This document shows, piece by piece, positions 1 through 9,083 of a DNA stretch of 64,000 nt. The stretch covers positions 1 to 64,000 of the forward strand of contig NZ_JBKBQG010000022.1 of NCBI RefSeq assembly GCF_046292825.1, in the 5' to 3' direction. The notes below the pieces were generated by a model. That model was not told where the DNA came from and ran no database searches. It worked only from the letters and a program-made list of their open reading frames with translations. Positions within the stretch are counted from its first letter, which is position 1. Each line of letters opens with the position of its first letter. Origin of the DNA: Salinarimonas sp046292825 (GTDB taxonomy: Bacteria; Pseudomonadota; Alphaproteobacteria; Rhizobiales; Beijerinckiaceae). The translations under genes and the position numbers were made by a program.

Positions 1-320
1 CCTCCTCTCGAAGGCCCCGCCGCGTCGGGAGCCGCGATATAGGCCACACGACTCCCACCCGTCAACAGCCGATTCGGAAAAATCTTCGCCGGCTGACCGA
101 GCCAGAGGGGAGGGGGGCGCCAGTCCGACGACCTCGGGCCCCCCCCCGACCCCCGTCGCTGCGCTCCGGGGGCCACCCTCCCCTATGGGGAGGGATGAAG
201 GGAGAGGAGGGATGAAGAGAGAAAGGTCGGGCGGCGCCTTGCAAAGGTCTTTATTCTCGGACGAGACGGCGCGATGAATGCGCACCCGCGCGACGAGAGA
301 TCCAAAAAGAGCCCCCGATC
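1..320. other. Intergenic region, no gene seen
   Basis: No convincing coding frame is visible; the long frames here are high-GC shadows. Around 160-195 there is a hairpin-type repeat (a ggggccaccctcccc block followed by a ggggaggg arm) whose close copy occurs near 51085-51120, so this stretch carries a dispersed intergenic repeat. No clear promoter was recognised for the downstream transporter gene. Confidence 0.6.
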
Positions 321-1649
321 ATGAGCGCCCACGGCCCGAAGAGCGAGGCCCCCTCCGTCGATGCGCCCGAGCGCACCGGCGCCGCCGCCTCCGCGATCGC
401 GACGATCACGCTCGCCGCCTTCCTCCTCCAGGGCGCGAACGGGCTCCTGCAGGCGCTGCTGCCCCTGCGGATGGAGGGGGAGGGGCTGTCGATCGTCGCG
501 ATCGGCGCGGTCGCCACCGCCTACGGATTGGGGTTCGCGACGGGCTGCTTCCTCGCGCCGCACCTCGTGCGCCATGTCGGCCACATCCGCGCCTATGCGA
601 GCCTCGCCGCGCTCTCGACCGTCGTCGTGCTCGGCTTCGACGCGGTCGCGGGGACCGGGGTGTGGATCGGCTTGCGCTTCCTCTCGGGAATGGCGCTCGC
701 GGGATTGTTCACCGTCGTCGACAGCTGGGTCAGCGCGACCGCCACGCGCACGAATCGCGGGCGCGTCATCGCGCTCTATCTCGTCGCGACGAAGATCGCG
801 CTCGTCGTCTCGCCGCTCGGCGTCGGGCTCGGCCCGGTCGCGGGATCGGGGCTCGTGATGGTGGTCGCGGGCCTCCTCGCCCTCTCGCTGATCCCGATCG
901 CGGCGACGCTGACGCGCGAGCCGCGGGCACCGACGGTCGTGCGCGTGCGGATCGGGCCGCTCTTCCGGATCGCGCCCTCCGCCGTCCTCGGCGCCTTCGC
1001 GGTCGGCCTCGTCAACGGCCCGGTGATCGCGGTCGCGCCGGTCTACGGCCTCTTCGTCGGGCTCTCGGTCGCGGAAGCGGCGACGCTGCTCCTCGCGCTG
1101 CAGGCGGGCAGCCTGCTGTTCCAATGGCCGCTCGGCTGGCTCTCCGATCGCGTCGACCGCCGCCGCGTGATCGCGGCGCTCTTCGCGGGGACGACGCTCG
1201 CGTGCGGCGCGATCCTCGCGGCGAGCGCGTGGCACTCGGTCGGTTGGCTCGTCCTCGCCTTCGGCCTCTACGGGGGCATCGCGTTGTGCATCTATGCGGT
1301 GTGCGTCGCCCATGCCTGCGATCTCGTGCCGGCCGAGGAGATCGTGCCGACCGTCTCGAGCCTCCTCGTCTCCTGGGCGCTCGGCGCGACGCTCGGCCCG
1401 CTTCCGGCGACCGCTCTGATGCAGGTCGCCGGCCCCTCCGCCCTGTTCTACTATGTCGGCACGATCGGCCTCGCGCTCGCGCTGTTCGTCGCCCTGCGCA
1501 TGCGCGTCAAGAGCCGCGAGGCGGCGGGCGGCGGCTTCGTGAACGTGCTCGCGACCTCCGCCGTCACGGCCGAGATCGCCGAGCGCGAGCGGGCGGCCGA
1601 GCCCGCGGGCGCGGATGCGCAGCCCCAGCCGCGCGGCCACGCGGTTTGA
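321..1649 (+). CDS. MFS transporter
   Basis: The 442-residue product has about twelve hydrophobic segments, beginning near residue 30, with a short charged cytoplasmic N-terminus and a polar C-terminal tail from about residue 395. A basic loop reading SDRVDRRRV near residue 275 matches the intracellular loop signature of major facilitator proteins, and the pattern around residues 65-110 (GCFLAPHLVRHVGHIRAY) is typical of the YcaD-type drug/metabolite exporters. The substrate cannot be told from sequence. It lies just upstream of a glyoxalase gene in the same direction, with about 65 bp between them, so co-transcription is possible. The start was taken at the first ATG that gives a normal N-terminus. 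Confidence 0.85.
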   Translation: MSAHGPKSEAPSVDAPERTGAAASAIATITLAAFLLQGANGLLQALLPLRMEGEGLSIVAIGAVATAYGLGFATGCFLAPHLVRHVGHIRAYASLAALSTVVVLGFDAVAGTGVWIGLRFLSGMALAGLFTVVDSWVSATATRTNRGRVIALYLVATKIALVVSPLGVGLGPVAGSGLVMVVAGLLALSLIPIAATLTREPRAPTVVRVRIGPLFRIAPSAVLGAFAVGLVNGPVIAVAPVYGLFVGLSVAEAATLLLALQAGSLLFQWPLGWLSDRVDRRRVIAALFAGTTLACGAILAASAWHSVGWLVLAFGLYGGIALCIYAVCVAHACDLVPAEEIVPTVSSLLVSWALGATLGPLPATALMQVAGPSALFYYVGTIGLALALFVALRMRVKSREAAGGGFVNVLATSAVTAEIAERERAAEPAGADAQPQPRGHAV

Positions 1650-1716
1650 CAGCGGCACGCCCGGCCCTGTTCTATGCAGCCTCGTCAACGAGAGGCCGAA
1701 AGAAGGAGACGCCCCG

Positions 1717-2157
1717 ATGGAATACCTGCACACGATGGTCCGCGTCGGCGACCTCGACGCCGCGCTCGCCTTCTATTGCGGCAAGCTCGGCCTCGTCGAG
1801 GTGCGCCGCATCGAGAACGAGAAGGGCCGCTTCACGCTCGTCTTCCTCGCCGCACCCGGCGACGTCGAGAAGTCGCGCGACACGCGGGCGCCGCTGCTCG
1901 AGCTAACCTACAATTGGGACGAGCACGAATATCAGGGCGGCCGCAATTTCGGCCACCTCGCCTATCGTGTCGACGACATCTACGCCACCTGCCAGAAGCT
2001 GATGGACCAGGGCGTCACCATCAACCGCCCGCCGCGGGACGGCCATATGGCCTTCGTGCGCTCGCCGGACGGGATCTCGATCGAGCTCCTCCAGCGCGGC
2101 GAGCCGCTGCCGAGCCAGGAGCCCTGGGCCTCGATGCCGAATACCGGCAGCTGGTGA
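1717..2157 (+). CDS. gloA: Lactoylglutathione lyase (glyoxalase I, VOC family)
   Basis: This 146-residue VOC protein converts the hemithioacetal of methylglyoxal and glutathione into S-lactoylglutathione. The four expected metal ligands are visible: His in LHTMVRV near the N-terminus, Glu in LLELTYNW, His in FGHLAYRV, and Glu in ISIELLQ near the C-terminus. Length and order of these motifs are those of bacterial GloA. The frame is open further upstream, but the ATG at 1717 is preceded by a good ribosome site (agaaggag at about 1701) and gives the standard family N-terminus, so the longer form is rejected. The next gene, a PfkB kinase, follows 22 bp downstream. Confidence 0.93.
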   Translation: MEYLHTMVRVGDLDAALAFYCGKLGLVEVRRIENEKGRFTLVFLAAPGDVEKSRDTRAPLLELTYNWDEHEYQGGRNFGHLAYRVDDIYATCQKLMDQGVTINRPPRDGHMAFVRSPDGISIELLQRGEPLPSQEPWASMPNTGSW

Positions 2158-2179
2158 GGTCGCGCCGGAGGCTCGCGTC

Positions 2180-3085
2180 GTGCAGCCCGTCATCCTCTGC
2201 GTCGGCATCGCCACCCTCGACCACGTGTACAAGGTCGCGGAGATGCCGACGCGCGCGGAGAAATACCGGGCGCAGGACCTGACGATCACCACCGGCGGCA
2301 CCGCGGGCAACGCCGCGATCGCGATGACGCGGCTCGGCGCGCGGGTGTGCCTGCATGCGAGCCTCGGCGAGGACGGCATCGGGCGCGACATCGTCTCGGG
2401 CCTCCTCGCCGAGGGCGTCGATTGCTCGCACGTGCGCCGCATCGCCGGGCGCGCCTCGCCGATCTCGGCGATCATCGTGGACGGGCGCGGCGAGCGGCTC
2501 GTCGTCTCCTATTCCGATCCGCTCCTGCCGCGCGACACGGATTGGCTGCCGCACCACCTGCCCGACGGCGCCCGCGCCGTCCTCGGGGACACGCGCTGGC
2601 AGGAGGGCACGGCCCATCTCTTCCGCCTCGCCCGGGCGGCCGGCATTCCCGCCGTGCTCGACGCCGATCGCGAGCCGACGATCGTGCCCGAGATCCTGGA
2701 ACTCGCGACCCACGTCGCCTTCTCCATGCAGGGCCTGCGCGACATCACCGGACACGCCGACGCGCGCGCCGCGCTCGAGGCCTATACGGGCGCGGCGGGG
2801 CGCTGGGTGGCGGTCACCAATGGCGGGGAGGGGCTGTTCTACCGCTCGGAGGGGCACCTCGTGCACCTCCCGGCCTTCGACGTGCCCGTCGTCGACACGC
2901 TCGCGGCGGGCGACGTCTGGCACGGCGCCTTCGCGGTGCGCCTCGCGGAAGGCGCGGGCGAGCACGAGGCCGCGCGCTTCGCCTCGGCGGCGGCGGCGCT
3001 CAAGTGCATGCGCTTCGGCGGGCGCGACGGCGCGCCCCGGCGCGACGAGGTCGACGGCTTTCTCGGCGCGCTCGTGCCCGTCTGA
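2180..3085 (+). CDS. PfkB/ribokinase-family sugar kinase
   Basis: A 301-residue ribokinase-fold kinase starting at GTG with a ggagg site eight bases upstream. The N-terminal PfkB signature (GGTAGNAAIAMTRLG, residues about 35-50) and the C-terminal catalytic loop DTLAAGDVWHGAF (about 237-249) are present. The usual DTxGAGD reads DTLAAGD here, as I recall from some ketohexokinase/sulfofructose-kinase relatives. The base catalyst Asp is retained. The phosphate acceptor is likely a sugar or sugar derivative, but the exact substrate cannot be assigned. It probably forms one transcript with the glyoxalase gene. Confidence 0.85.
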   Translation: MQPVILCVGIATLDHVYKVAEMPTRAEKYRAQDLTITTGGTAGNAAIAMTRLGARVCLHASLGEDGIGRDIVSGLLAEGVDCSHVRRIAGRASPISAIIVDGRGERLVVSYSDPLLPRDTDWLPHHLPDGARAVLGDTRWQEGTAHLFRLARAAGIPAVLDADREPTIVPEILELATHVAFSMQGLRDITGHADARAALEAYTGAAGRWVAVTNGGEGLFYRSEGHLVHLPAFDVPVVDTLAAGDVWHGAFAVRLAEGAGEHEAARFASAAAALKCMRFGGRDGAPRRDEVDGFLGALVPV

Positions 3086-3229
3086 GCCGATGCGCTCGCC
3101 GATGGCGCGTGGAGCAGGAGGCGGCACGCCGCAGAGTGGTATTTTCCTATCCGGGCGACGGTCGGAAACGCTTGCTTTACGGACGTTCATGTAGAGATGC
3201 GGGGAAATCCCGATGGAGGATCCCTCCCG

Positions 3230-4930
3230 ATGCTCTCGCGTCTCAAGCTTTCGACAAAGATCCTGGCACTCGTCCTCGTCTCCGTGGCCGTCACCGCCGC
3301 CGGCATGTGGGCCTTCACGGCCCGCGAGATGGCATCGCAGCTCGAGACGCGCGAATACGAGGAGGGGCGCCTGCACATCCGCACCCTCGCCCTCGTCTTC
3401 GCCGACCGCGTGCCGGACGCGAGCGTCACCATCGTCGACGGCGGCGTCACCCGGGCGGTCTCGCCGAGCCTCGCGACCTTCGAGGACCACAGTGTGGTCG
3501 ATCGCACCACCGCCATGACCGAGGGCGTCGCGACGGTGTTCGCCTTCGATCCCGCGCGCGACAATTTCCAGCGGCGCTCGACGACGGTGCGTCGCGAGGA
3601 CGGCACGCGCGCCGTCGGCACCTATCTCGCCGACGACCATCCGGCCCAGGCCGTGGTGCGCGCCGGGCGGACCTATGTGGGGCCCGCGACGCTGTTCGGG
3701 CGCGAATTCGTGACGGTCTACCAGCCCACCGTCGATCAGGGCGGGCGGGTGAACGGCATCCTCTTCATCGGCCTGCCGGTCGAGCGCATGGCGGCGGCGC
3801 GCAGCGAGGCGCTGACGGGCATGGCCATCCTCGCGCTCGTGACGACGCTTCTCGTGATCGCGATCGCCGGCTTCGTGGCGCGGGCGCTGTTCCGGCCGCT
3901 CGGCACCATCGCCGCGCGCGTCGAGCGCCTCGCTCAGGGCGATCTCGCCTCGCCGATCCCCTTCGCGGAGCGCGGGGACGAGATCGGCGCGGTGGCGCGC
4001 GCCGTCGGAATCCTGCGCGACGAGAGCAGCCGCGCTCAGGCGCTCGAGAGCGAGCGCGACGCGGGGCGGGTGGACGAGGAGCGCCGTCGCGCGGCGATGG
4101 AGGCGGCGATCGCCGACTTCCGCCGCACCGTCTCCGACCTCACCCGCACGCTCTCGGCGAGCGCCGTCGACCTGCGCGGCCGCGCCGAGGACATGACCTC
4201 CGTCTCCGAATCCGCGAGCGAGGCGATCGGCCACGCGGCCCAGGGCTCGCAGGAGACGGCGGCGAACGTCGCGACCGTCGCGAGCGCGGCCGAGGAGCTC
4301 TCCGCCTCGATCGCCGAGATCGGCGGGCAGCTCGAGCGCGCGAAATCGCTCGCCGAGCAGGGGCTCGAGGACACCGAGGCGACGAATGCGCGCGTCGGCG
4401 GCCTCGCCGAGGCGGCGAGCCGGATCGGCGACGTCGTCGACCTGATCCGCTCGATCGCCGACCAGACCAACCTCCTCGCCCTCAACGCGACCATCGAGGC
4501 GGCGCGCGCGGGCGAGGCCGGCAAGGGTTTTGCGGTCGTCGCCGCCGAGGTGAAGACGCTCGCCACCCAGACCGCCAAGGCGACCGAGGAGATCGCCCGT
4601 CACATCGCCGGCATCCAGGACTCGACCGACGGCGCCGTCGGCGCCATCCGCGGCATCACCGAGCGCATGCGCGAGATCAACGCCACGACGGTCGCGATCG
4701 CCTCGGCGATGACCCAGCAGGGCGCGGCGACGGCCGAGATCTCGCGCAACGTCCAGCACGCCGCGCGCGGCACCGACGAGATCACGACGAGCCTCGGCAC
4801 CGTAACGGGGGCGTCCGAGCGCACGAGCGCGGCCGCCCATTCGGTCCACGGCGCGACCGAGGCGCTGGAGCGGGCGACGGCGCGTCTCGAGGCGGAGATC
4901 GACGGCTTCCTGCGCCGCGTCGCGGCCTGA
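3230..4930 (+). CDS. Methyl-accepting chemotaxis protein
   Basis: A 566-residue chemoreceptor. A transmembrane segment (about residues 8-28) is followed by a periplasmic ligand-binding region of about 160 residues resembling a single Cache domain, a second transmembrane helix (about 203-225), a HAMP segment (RPLGTIAARVERLAQGDL), and a long cytoplasmic signalling coil. The signalling tip reads IRSIADQTNLLALNATIEAARAG, the near-invariant CheA/CheW contact hairpin. An upstream in-frame ATG at 3197 exists, but the ATG at 3230 has ggagga nine bases before it and places the membrane helix at the usual position. There is no C-terminal CheR-binding pentapeptide. The ligand is unknown. Confidence 0.93.
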   Translation: MLSRLKLSTKILALVLVSVAVTAAGMWAFTAREMASQLETREYEEGRLHIRTLALVFADRVPDASVTIVDGGVTRAVSPSLATFEDHSVVDRTTAMTEGVATVFAFDPARDNFQRRSTTVRREDGTRAVGTYLADDHPAQAVVRAGRTYVGPATLFGREFVTVYQPTVDQGGRVNGILFIGLPVERMAAARSEALTGMAILALVTTLLVIAIAGFVARALFRPLGTIAARVERLAQGDLASPIPFAERGDEIGAVARAVGILRDESSRAQALESERDAGRVDEERRRAAMEAAIADFRRTVSDLTRTLSASAVDLRGRAEDMTSVSESASEAIGHAAQGSQETAANVATVASAAEELSASIAEIGGQLERAKSLAEQGLEDTEATNARVGGLAEAASRIGDVVDLIRSIADQTNLLALNATIEAARAGEAGKGFAVVAAEVKTLATQTAKATEEIARHIAGIQDSTDGAVGAIRGITERMREINATTVAIASAMTQQGAATAEISRNVQHAARGTDEITTSLGTVTGASERTSAAAHSVHGATEALERATARLEAEIDGFLRRVAA

Positions 4931-4987
4931 CCCGAGGGAGAAGCCCGACGCCCCTTTCGACCCTTCGGGTCGAGAGACCCCATCCGT

Positions 4988-5012
4988 CTCCGACCCCTAC
5001 TCGGGGTCGGAG
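4988..5012. terminator. Hairpin downstream of chemoreceptor gene
   Basis: Perfect 10-bp arms ctccgacccc and ggggtcggag around a 5-base loop, 58 bp after the chemoreceptor stop codon. There is no T-tract, so it could equally be part of a dispersed palindromic repeat; factor-independent termination is only a possibility. Confidence 0.4.
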
Positions 5013-5050
5013 CCACCTTCCCTTGAAAGGCTGTGAATCTTTCGGAGGCT

Positions 5051-5226
5051 GTCATCCCGGGCCGCGAAGCGGACCCGGGACCCATATCCTCGAGGATCGT
5101 TCGAGCGCGCATGCCGCGCTCGTTCCGCTACCGTTGGACAGCTTGCGTTGGAGAAACGCAGCCTACAGGCTGCGACTGAGACGTCGTGGATATGGGTCCC
5201 GGATCGCCTTCGGCGTCCGGGATGAC
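5051..5226. repeat. Long dispersed inverted repeat, copy 1
   Basis: The element starts with gtcatcccgggccgcgaagc and ends with gcgtccgggatgac, so the outer arms are inverted relative to each other. The middle carries gagcgcgcatgccgcgctcg and gaaacgcagcctacaggctg blocks. The same blocks recur near 49798-49974 and 53359-53644, with a partial copy near 47787-47857, always between genes. Confidence 0.8.
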
Positions 5227-5412
5227 ACCGCAACGAAAGATATGAAAACTCTGAGGGGAAGGAGAGGGGGCGTGCCTCCGATGGCGGCGGGACGAAACAC
5301 GAGCCGATCGGGGCGACCCGGTCGGCTCTTTCGTTTCGGCGGCATGGGCGCGAACCATCGCCGCGCGTCGACATTCTCACATAGGAGAATTCGGCGAGCG
5401 GAGGTCGGACGC

Positions 5413-6735
5413 GTGGGGGATCGGCGCAGGGGCGATGGGCTCGGCGGGGCGTTGCGGGCGATCGTCCGGTCGCGCCTCGCCGTCGCCCTCGTCGCCTTCG
5501 CGGCCGGCGTCCTCGGCACGCTCCTCGTGATGAGCCTCCTGCCCGATCGACGCGCCGTGACGAGCCCGGTCCCGCCGGCGCTCGCCGCGGGAAGCCCGGA
5601 ATTCCGCGCGACGATGGGCGCCCTGTTCGGCAGCCGCATCATTCCCGGCAACGCGATCGAGACGCTCGTGAACGGGGACGAGATCTTCCCCGCGATGCTC
5701 GACGCGATCGCGCAGGCGCAGGCGAGCGTCAATTTCGAGACCTACGTCTTCCGCGAAGGACGCCTGCCGCAGGCCTTCCTCGACGCCTTCGCCGAGCGCG
5801 CGACGGCCGGGATCGAGGTGCGGCTCGTGCTCGATTGGTACGGCAGCCGGCACATGAGCGATGCCGATTTCGCGCAGCTCGAGGCCGCGGGGGTGCGCTT
5901 CGTGCGCTTCCGTCCGATCGCCTGGCATACCCTGATGCGGGCGAACAACCGCACCCACCGCAAGATCCTCGTCGTCGACGGGCGCGTCGGCTTCACGGGC
6001 GGCGCCAATATCGGCGACGAATGGCTCGGCGACGCGCGCCATCCCGGCGAGTGGCGCGAGACGCATTTTCGGCTCGACGGGCCCGCCGTCGCCAAGCTCC
6101 AGGGCGTGTTCGCGGAGAATTGGGAGGAGGCGACGGGGGAACTCCTGCTGGGCGAGCGCTTCTTTCCCGAACTCGCGCCTGCGGGCGCGGTCGCGGTGCA
6201 GATCGCGGCGAGCGAGACGGGCGAGCGCAACGTCATCCACAAGATGCTTCTGACGGCGATCGCCTCGGCGCAGAGCCACGTGCGCATCGGCGTGCCCTAT
6301 TTCGTGCCCGACGACGTCTCCCTCGCCCAGCTCCGGCTCGCCCGCTCGCGCGGCGTGGCGGTCGACGTGATCGTGCCCGGGCCGCACATGGACAAGGAAT
6401 TCGTCCAAAGCGCCGCGCGCCACCATTGGGGGGCGCTGCTCGAGGTCGGGGTTCGCATCCACGAATACCAGCCGACCATGTACCACGCGAAGATCGTGAT
6501 CGTGGACGACGTGCTCGCCTCGATCGGCTCGGCCAATTTCCACGAGCGCACCTTTCGCCTCAACGACGAGGCGAACCTCTTCGTCTACGACGCAAACGTC
6601 GTCGCCGAGCAGATCGCCCTGTTCGAGGCCGATCTCGCCCGCTCCAGGGAGGTGACGCTGGCGGAATGGCGCGATCGCCCGCTCGGCGAGCGGGTGACGG
6701 ACTGGGCATGGAGCTTCTTGCGGGCGCAGTTCTGA
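5413..6735 (+). CDS. Cardiolipin synthase-like phospholipase D family protein
   Basis: A 440-residue membrane-anchored phospholipase D superfamily protein, probably transferring phosphatidyl groups to make cardiolipin at the inner membrane. One hydrophobic segment near residues 22-45 is followed by two HKD motifs: HRKILVVDGRVGFTGGANIGDEW (given by its position, about residues 183-205) and HAKIVIVDD followed by GSANFHERTF (about 358-380). Both have the His, Lys and Asp needed for the two-site PLD active centre. The start is a GTG at 5413 behind a gagg site. An ATG at 5344 is in frame but lacks a ribosome site. The family is about 450-500 residues long; this one has a single N-terminal helix rather than two. 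Confidence 0.85.
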   Translation: MGDRRRGDGLGGALRAIVRSRLAVALVAFAAGVLGTLLVMSLLPDRRAVTSPVPPALAAGSPEFRATMGALFGSRIIPGNAIETLVNGDEIFPAMLDAIAQAQASVNFETYVFREGRLPQAFLDAFAERATAGIEVRLVLDWYGSRHMSDADFAQLEAAGVRFVRFRPIAWHTLMRANNRTHRKILVVDGRVGFTGGANIGDEWLGDARHPGEWRETHFRLDGPAVAKLQGVFAENWEEATGELLLGERFFPELAPAGAVAVQIAASETGERNVIHKMLLTAIASAQSHVRIGVPYFVPDDVSLAQLRLARSRGVAVDVIVPGPHMDKEFVQSAARHHWGALLEVGVRIHEYQPTMYHAKIVIVDDVLASIGSANFHERTFRLNDEANLFVYDANVVAEQIALFEADLARSREVTLAEWRDRPLGERVTDWAWSFLRAQF

Positions 6736-6831
6736 GGCTCCGCGACCGCCACCCCGTGTGGCGGGCGTGCGGATGGTCGGACGGGGCGGGAGCGGGTAAC
6801 CTCGTGCGAACGACCCGATCGAGGAGCCCTC

Positions 6832-8010
6832 ATGACCGCGCCCGCCCCCATCGCCGCCAAGAACCTGCATTTCGATCGCGACGAATTCGCCCGCCGCAAG
6901 GAGGCGGTGCTCGGCGAGATGGCGCGCGAGGGGCTCGGCGCGCTCCTCATGTTCCGCCAGGAGAGCATGTATTGGCTCACCGGCTACGACACCTTCGGCT
7001 ACGTGCATTTCCAGTGCATGGTGCTGACCGACGACGGGCGGATCGTCCTCCTCACCCGCTCGGCGGACCGCCTGCAGGCGGCCTTCACCTCGATCGTGGA
7101 GGACGTGCGGATCTGGGTCGATCGCGAGGGGGCGCAGCCGGCGCGGGATCTCGCGGAAATTCTGCGCGGGCTGGGGCTCTCGGGCAAACGCGTCGGCGTC
7201 GAATACGAGGCCTACGGGCTCACCGCGGCGAAGGGCAAGGCGCTCGAGGAGGCGCTCGCCGGGCTCGCCGCCACCGCCGACGCCTCGCTCCTCGTGAGCC
7301 GGCTGCGCGCCGTCAAGAGCGCGGCCGAGATCGCCCATGTCCGCCGCGCCGCCGCCCTCGCCGACGATGCGCTCGCGGCTGCGCAGGCGCGGGCCGGCGC
7401 GGGCGTCGACGAGGCGGAGATCCTCGCCGACATGCACGGCGCGATCCTGCGCGGGGGCGGCGACGACCCGGCGAACGAGTTCATCATCGGCTCGGGCCCC
7501 GGCGCCCTGATGTGCCGCTATTATTCGGGCCGGCGGCGGCTCGACGCCGACGATCTCCTGACGCTCGAATTCGCCGGCGTCTACCGGCACTACCACAGCG
7601 CCCTGATGCGCACCTTCGTGATCGGGCGCGTCGATCCGCGGGTGCGGGCGATGCACGAGGCCGCGCGCGAGGCGCTGCTCGCGACGGAAGCCGCGCTCGT
7701 GCCTGGGCGTCCGCTCGGGGAGGCCTTCGACGCGCATGCCCGCACGCTCGAGGCCGCCGGCTTCGGCCACGCCCGGCTCAACGCCTGCGGCTACTCGCTG
7801 GGGACGACCTTCGCGCCCAATTGGATGGATTGGCCGATGCTCTATGCCGGGCAATCCTACGAGGCGCGCCCCGGCAACGTGATCTTCGCCCACATGATCC
7901 TGTTCGACGCGCAGGCCGGCCTCGCGATGAGCCTCGCGCGGACCTCGCTCGTCGGCGAGCGGGGGGCGGAGCCTCTGTCGGCGGCGGGGCTCGATCTCGT
8001 GGCTTTGTAG
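6832..8010 (+). CDS. M24 (creatinase/Xaa-Pro peptidase-fold) hydrolase, metal ligands not conserved
   Basis: A 392-residue pita-bread protein with the two-domain layout of creatinase and ectoine hydrolase (DoeA): N-terminal domain to about residue 150 and M24 catalytic fold after it. In metallo-aminopeptidases the first two metal Asp residues sit in motifs like DFG and DLTRTF. The equivalents here read LEFAGVYRHY and HSALMRTF, so the Asp ligands are replaced, as in non-metal members such as creatinase. It therefore probably hydrolyses a C-N bond in a small compound rather than a peptide. The start ATG follows a gagg site. It converges on the DUF4864 gene, with a gap of only 6 bp. Confidence 0.75.
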   Translation: MTAPAPIAAKNLHFDRDEFARRKEAVLGEMAREGLGALLMFRQESMYWLTGYDTFGYVHFQCMVLTDDGRIVLLTRSADRLQAAFTSIVEDVRIWVDREGAQPARDLAEILRGLGLSGKRVGVEYEAYGLTAAKGKALEEALAGLAATADASLLVSRLRAVKSAAEIAHVRRAAALADDALAAAQARAGAGVDEAEILADMHGAILRGGGDDPANEFIIGSGPGALMCRYYSGRRRLDADDLLTLEFAGVYRHYHSALMRTFVIGRVDPRVRAMHEAAREALLATEAALVPGRPLGEAFDAHARTLEAAGFGHARLNACGYSLGTTFAPNWMDWPMLYAGQSYEARPGNVIFAHMILFDAQAGLAMSLARTSLVGERGAEPLSAAGLDLVAL

Positions 8011-8016
8011 GCCGCC

Positions 8017-8472
8017 TCAGGCGGAGATGCCCGAGCGCACGAGCCAGCAGCCGCTGATCAGCCAGCTGCCGTCCTCCTGGCGCTCGAGGGTGTAGAGCGC
8101 GGTCCAGGCATTGCCCGCCTGGTCGGTGAGGAAGACCTCCTTGACCGGGCCGTGCGGGCTCTCGCGCAGCGCGCCGAACACCACCGCGCTCGGGCGGTAG
8201 ACGGGAGAATAGCCGAGGCGGATCATGCGCATGAACCCCTCGACGGAGGGGAACAGCTGCTTGATCCCCGGCGCCGCGTAGCCGTAGGCGCGTTCGCCGT
8301 CGTCGGCGCGAAACGCCTCGATCTGGCCCTCGATCACCGCGCGGATGGCGGCTGCGTCGGCCGATGAAGGCTCGGCGGGCGCCTTCGGCGACACGAGGAA
8401 CGCGAATGCGACCACGAGGCCGATGGCGAGGAGCGTGCGCAGGGGCCGCATGCGAAGGGAGAGCGAGCGCAT
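8017..8472 (-). CDS. DUF4864 family secreted or membrane-anchored protein
   Basis: A 151-residue protein with a hydrophobic N-terminal stretch (LLAIGLVVAFAFLVSP, about residues 13-28) acting as signal peptide or anchor, followed by a compact domain with the pattern AIRAVIEGQIEAFRADDGERAY and GCWLVRSG at the end. This matches my recollection of the DUF4864 (SnoaL/NTF2-like) family common in alphaproteobacteria. The frame is open to 8580, but the ATG at 8472 has a ggaga site and gives the signal sequence at the correct place. Function is unknown. Confidence 0.75.
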   Translation of the reverse strand: MRSLSLRMRPLRTLLAIGLVVAFAFLVSPKAPAEPSSADAAAIRAVIEGQIEAFRADDGERAYGYAAPGIKQLFPSVEGFMRMIRLGYSPVYRPSAVVFGALRESPHGPVKEVFLTDQAGNAWTALYTLERQEDGSWLISGCWLVRSGISA

Positions 8473-8702
8473 GGAGGTCTCCGGTTCGACCGTCGCGAGC
8501 GGGAATGCGCCGCGCCGAACGGGAGGTAGGGGAGGGGACGCGCGCGACAAGGACCCGCGCGAGACGGACCCGTCCGCCACGATCCCTCCACATTTGGGGG
8601 GTCACATGGTTGACCCAACGACATGGAGCGCTCCGCCGGCTGCGGGCCGGATCCGAAGAGCGCCGGGCCCAGGGGGTGATCGTCCGCTCGGGGACCTTCG
8701 CC

Positions 8703-8987
8703 ATGCTCGACAAAGAGAGCGCCGACATCGTCGTCGGCCCGCTGCGCATCTATCCCGACGACCTGCGACCGGCTCTCCAGGAGACGCTCGCCATTCTCGC
8801 GGACATCGATTTCCTGCACGAGCAGGAGCGCGAGCGCCTGGAGGCGTGGGATGCCGCGCCGGCGGCCAAGGAGGCGTTGGAGCGCTCGCTGGCGGTTCGC
8901 CGAGAGGCCGCGCGCGCGCCGTATCTGATGCGCCTCGAAGAGCTGCGCCTGCGCATGCGGGCCTTGGCCTGGGCGCGATCGGCCTGA
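8703..8987 (+). CDS. Small hypothetical protein
   Basis: I do not recognise this 94-residue product. From MLDKESADIVVGPLRIYPDD onward the sequence has balanced composition and strong helical character, unlike the arginine-rich shadow translation upstream, which suggests real coding. A gggga site lies eight bases before the ATG at 8703; a GTG at 8676 is an alternative start. It stands alone between the divergently oriented DUF4864 gene and the sugar-phosphate transferase gene. Confidence 0.5.
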   Translation: MLDKESADIVVGPLRIYPDDLRPALQETLAILADIDFLHEQERERLEAWDAAPAAKEALERSLAVRREAARAPYLMRLEELRLRMRALAWARSA

Positions 8988-9083
8988 CCTGGCGCGTGCG
9001 CGCGCGAACGGCTCTTGAAGGATCGGGTCCGAGCGCGTAAGCGACGCGCGGGATAGTCGACACCGACAGGGGCGCGCCGAGAC

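Larger units (their letters stand above)
4931..5412. other. Intergenic region with hairpin and dispersed repeat
   Basis: About 480 bp without a supported gene. It starts with a strong 10-bp hairpin (4988-5012) after the chemoreceptor gene and then carries a full copy of the long inverted dispersed repeat (5051-5226). Reading frames across the repeat encode RARTI...GPGSASRPGMT-type peptides, which are repeat translation rather than proteins. Confidence 0.7.

Noticed and set aside
183..1733. Long minus-strand frame opposite the MFS transporter and glyoxalase genes
   Set aside because: Its translation is a monotonous Arg/Asp/Glu/Ala mix typical of the antisense of GC-rich genes, with no motif; the plus-strand genes explain the DNA.
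4600..5112. Small proteins with RARTI...GPGSASRPGMT-type sequences near several gaps
   Set aside because: They are translations of the dispersed repeat, occur wherever the repeat occurs, and lack ribosome sites.
2347..6735. 1462-codon plus-strand frame seeming to join several genes
   Set aside because: Only the part after 5413 (phospholipase D-type protein) is coding; upstream it is out of frame with the PfkB kinase and chemoreceptor and crosses an intergenic repeat.
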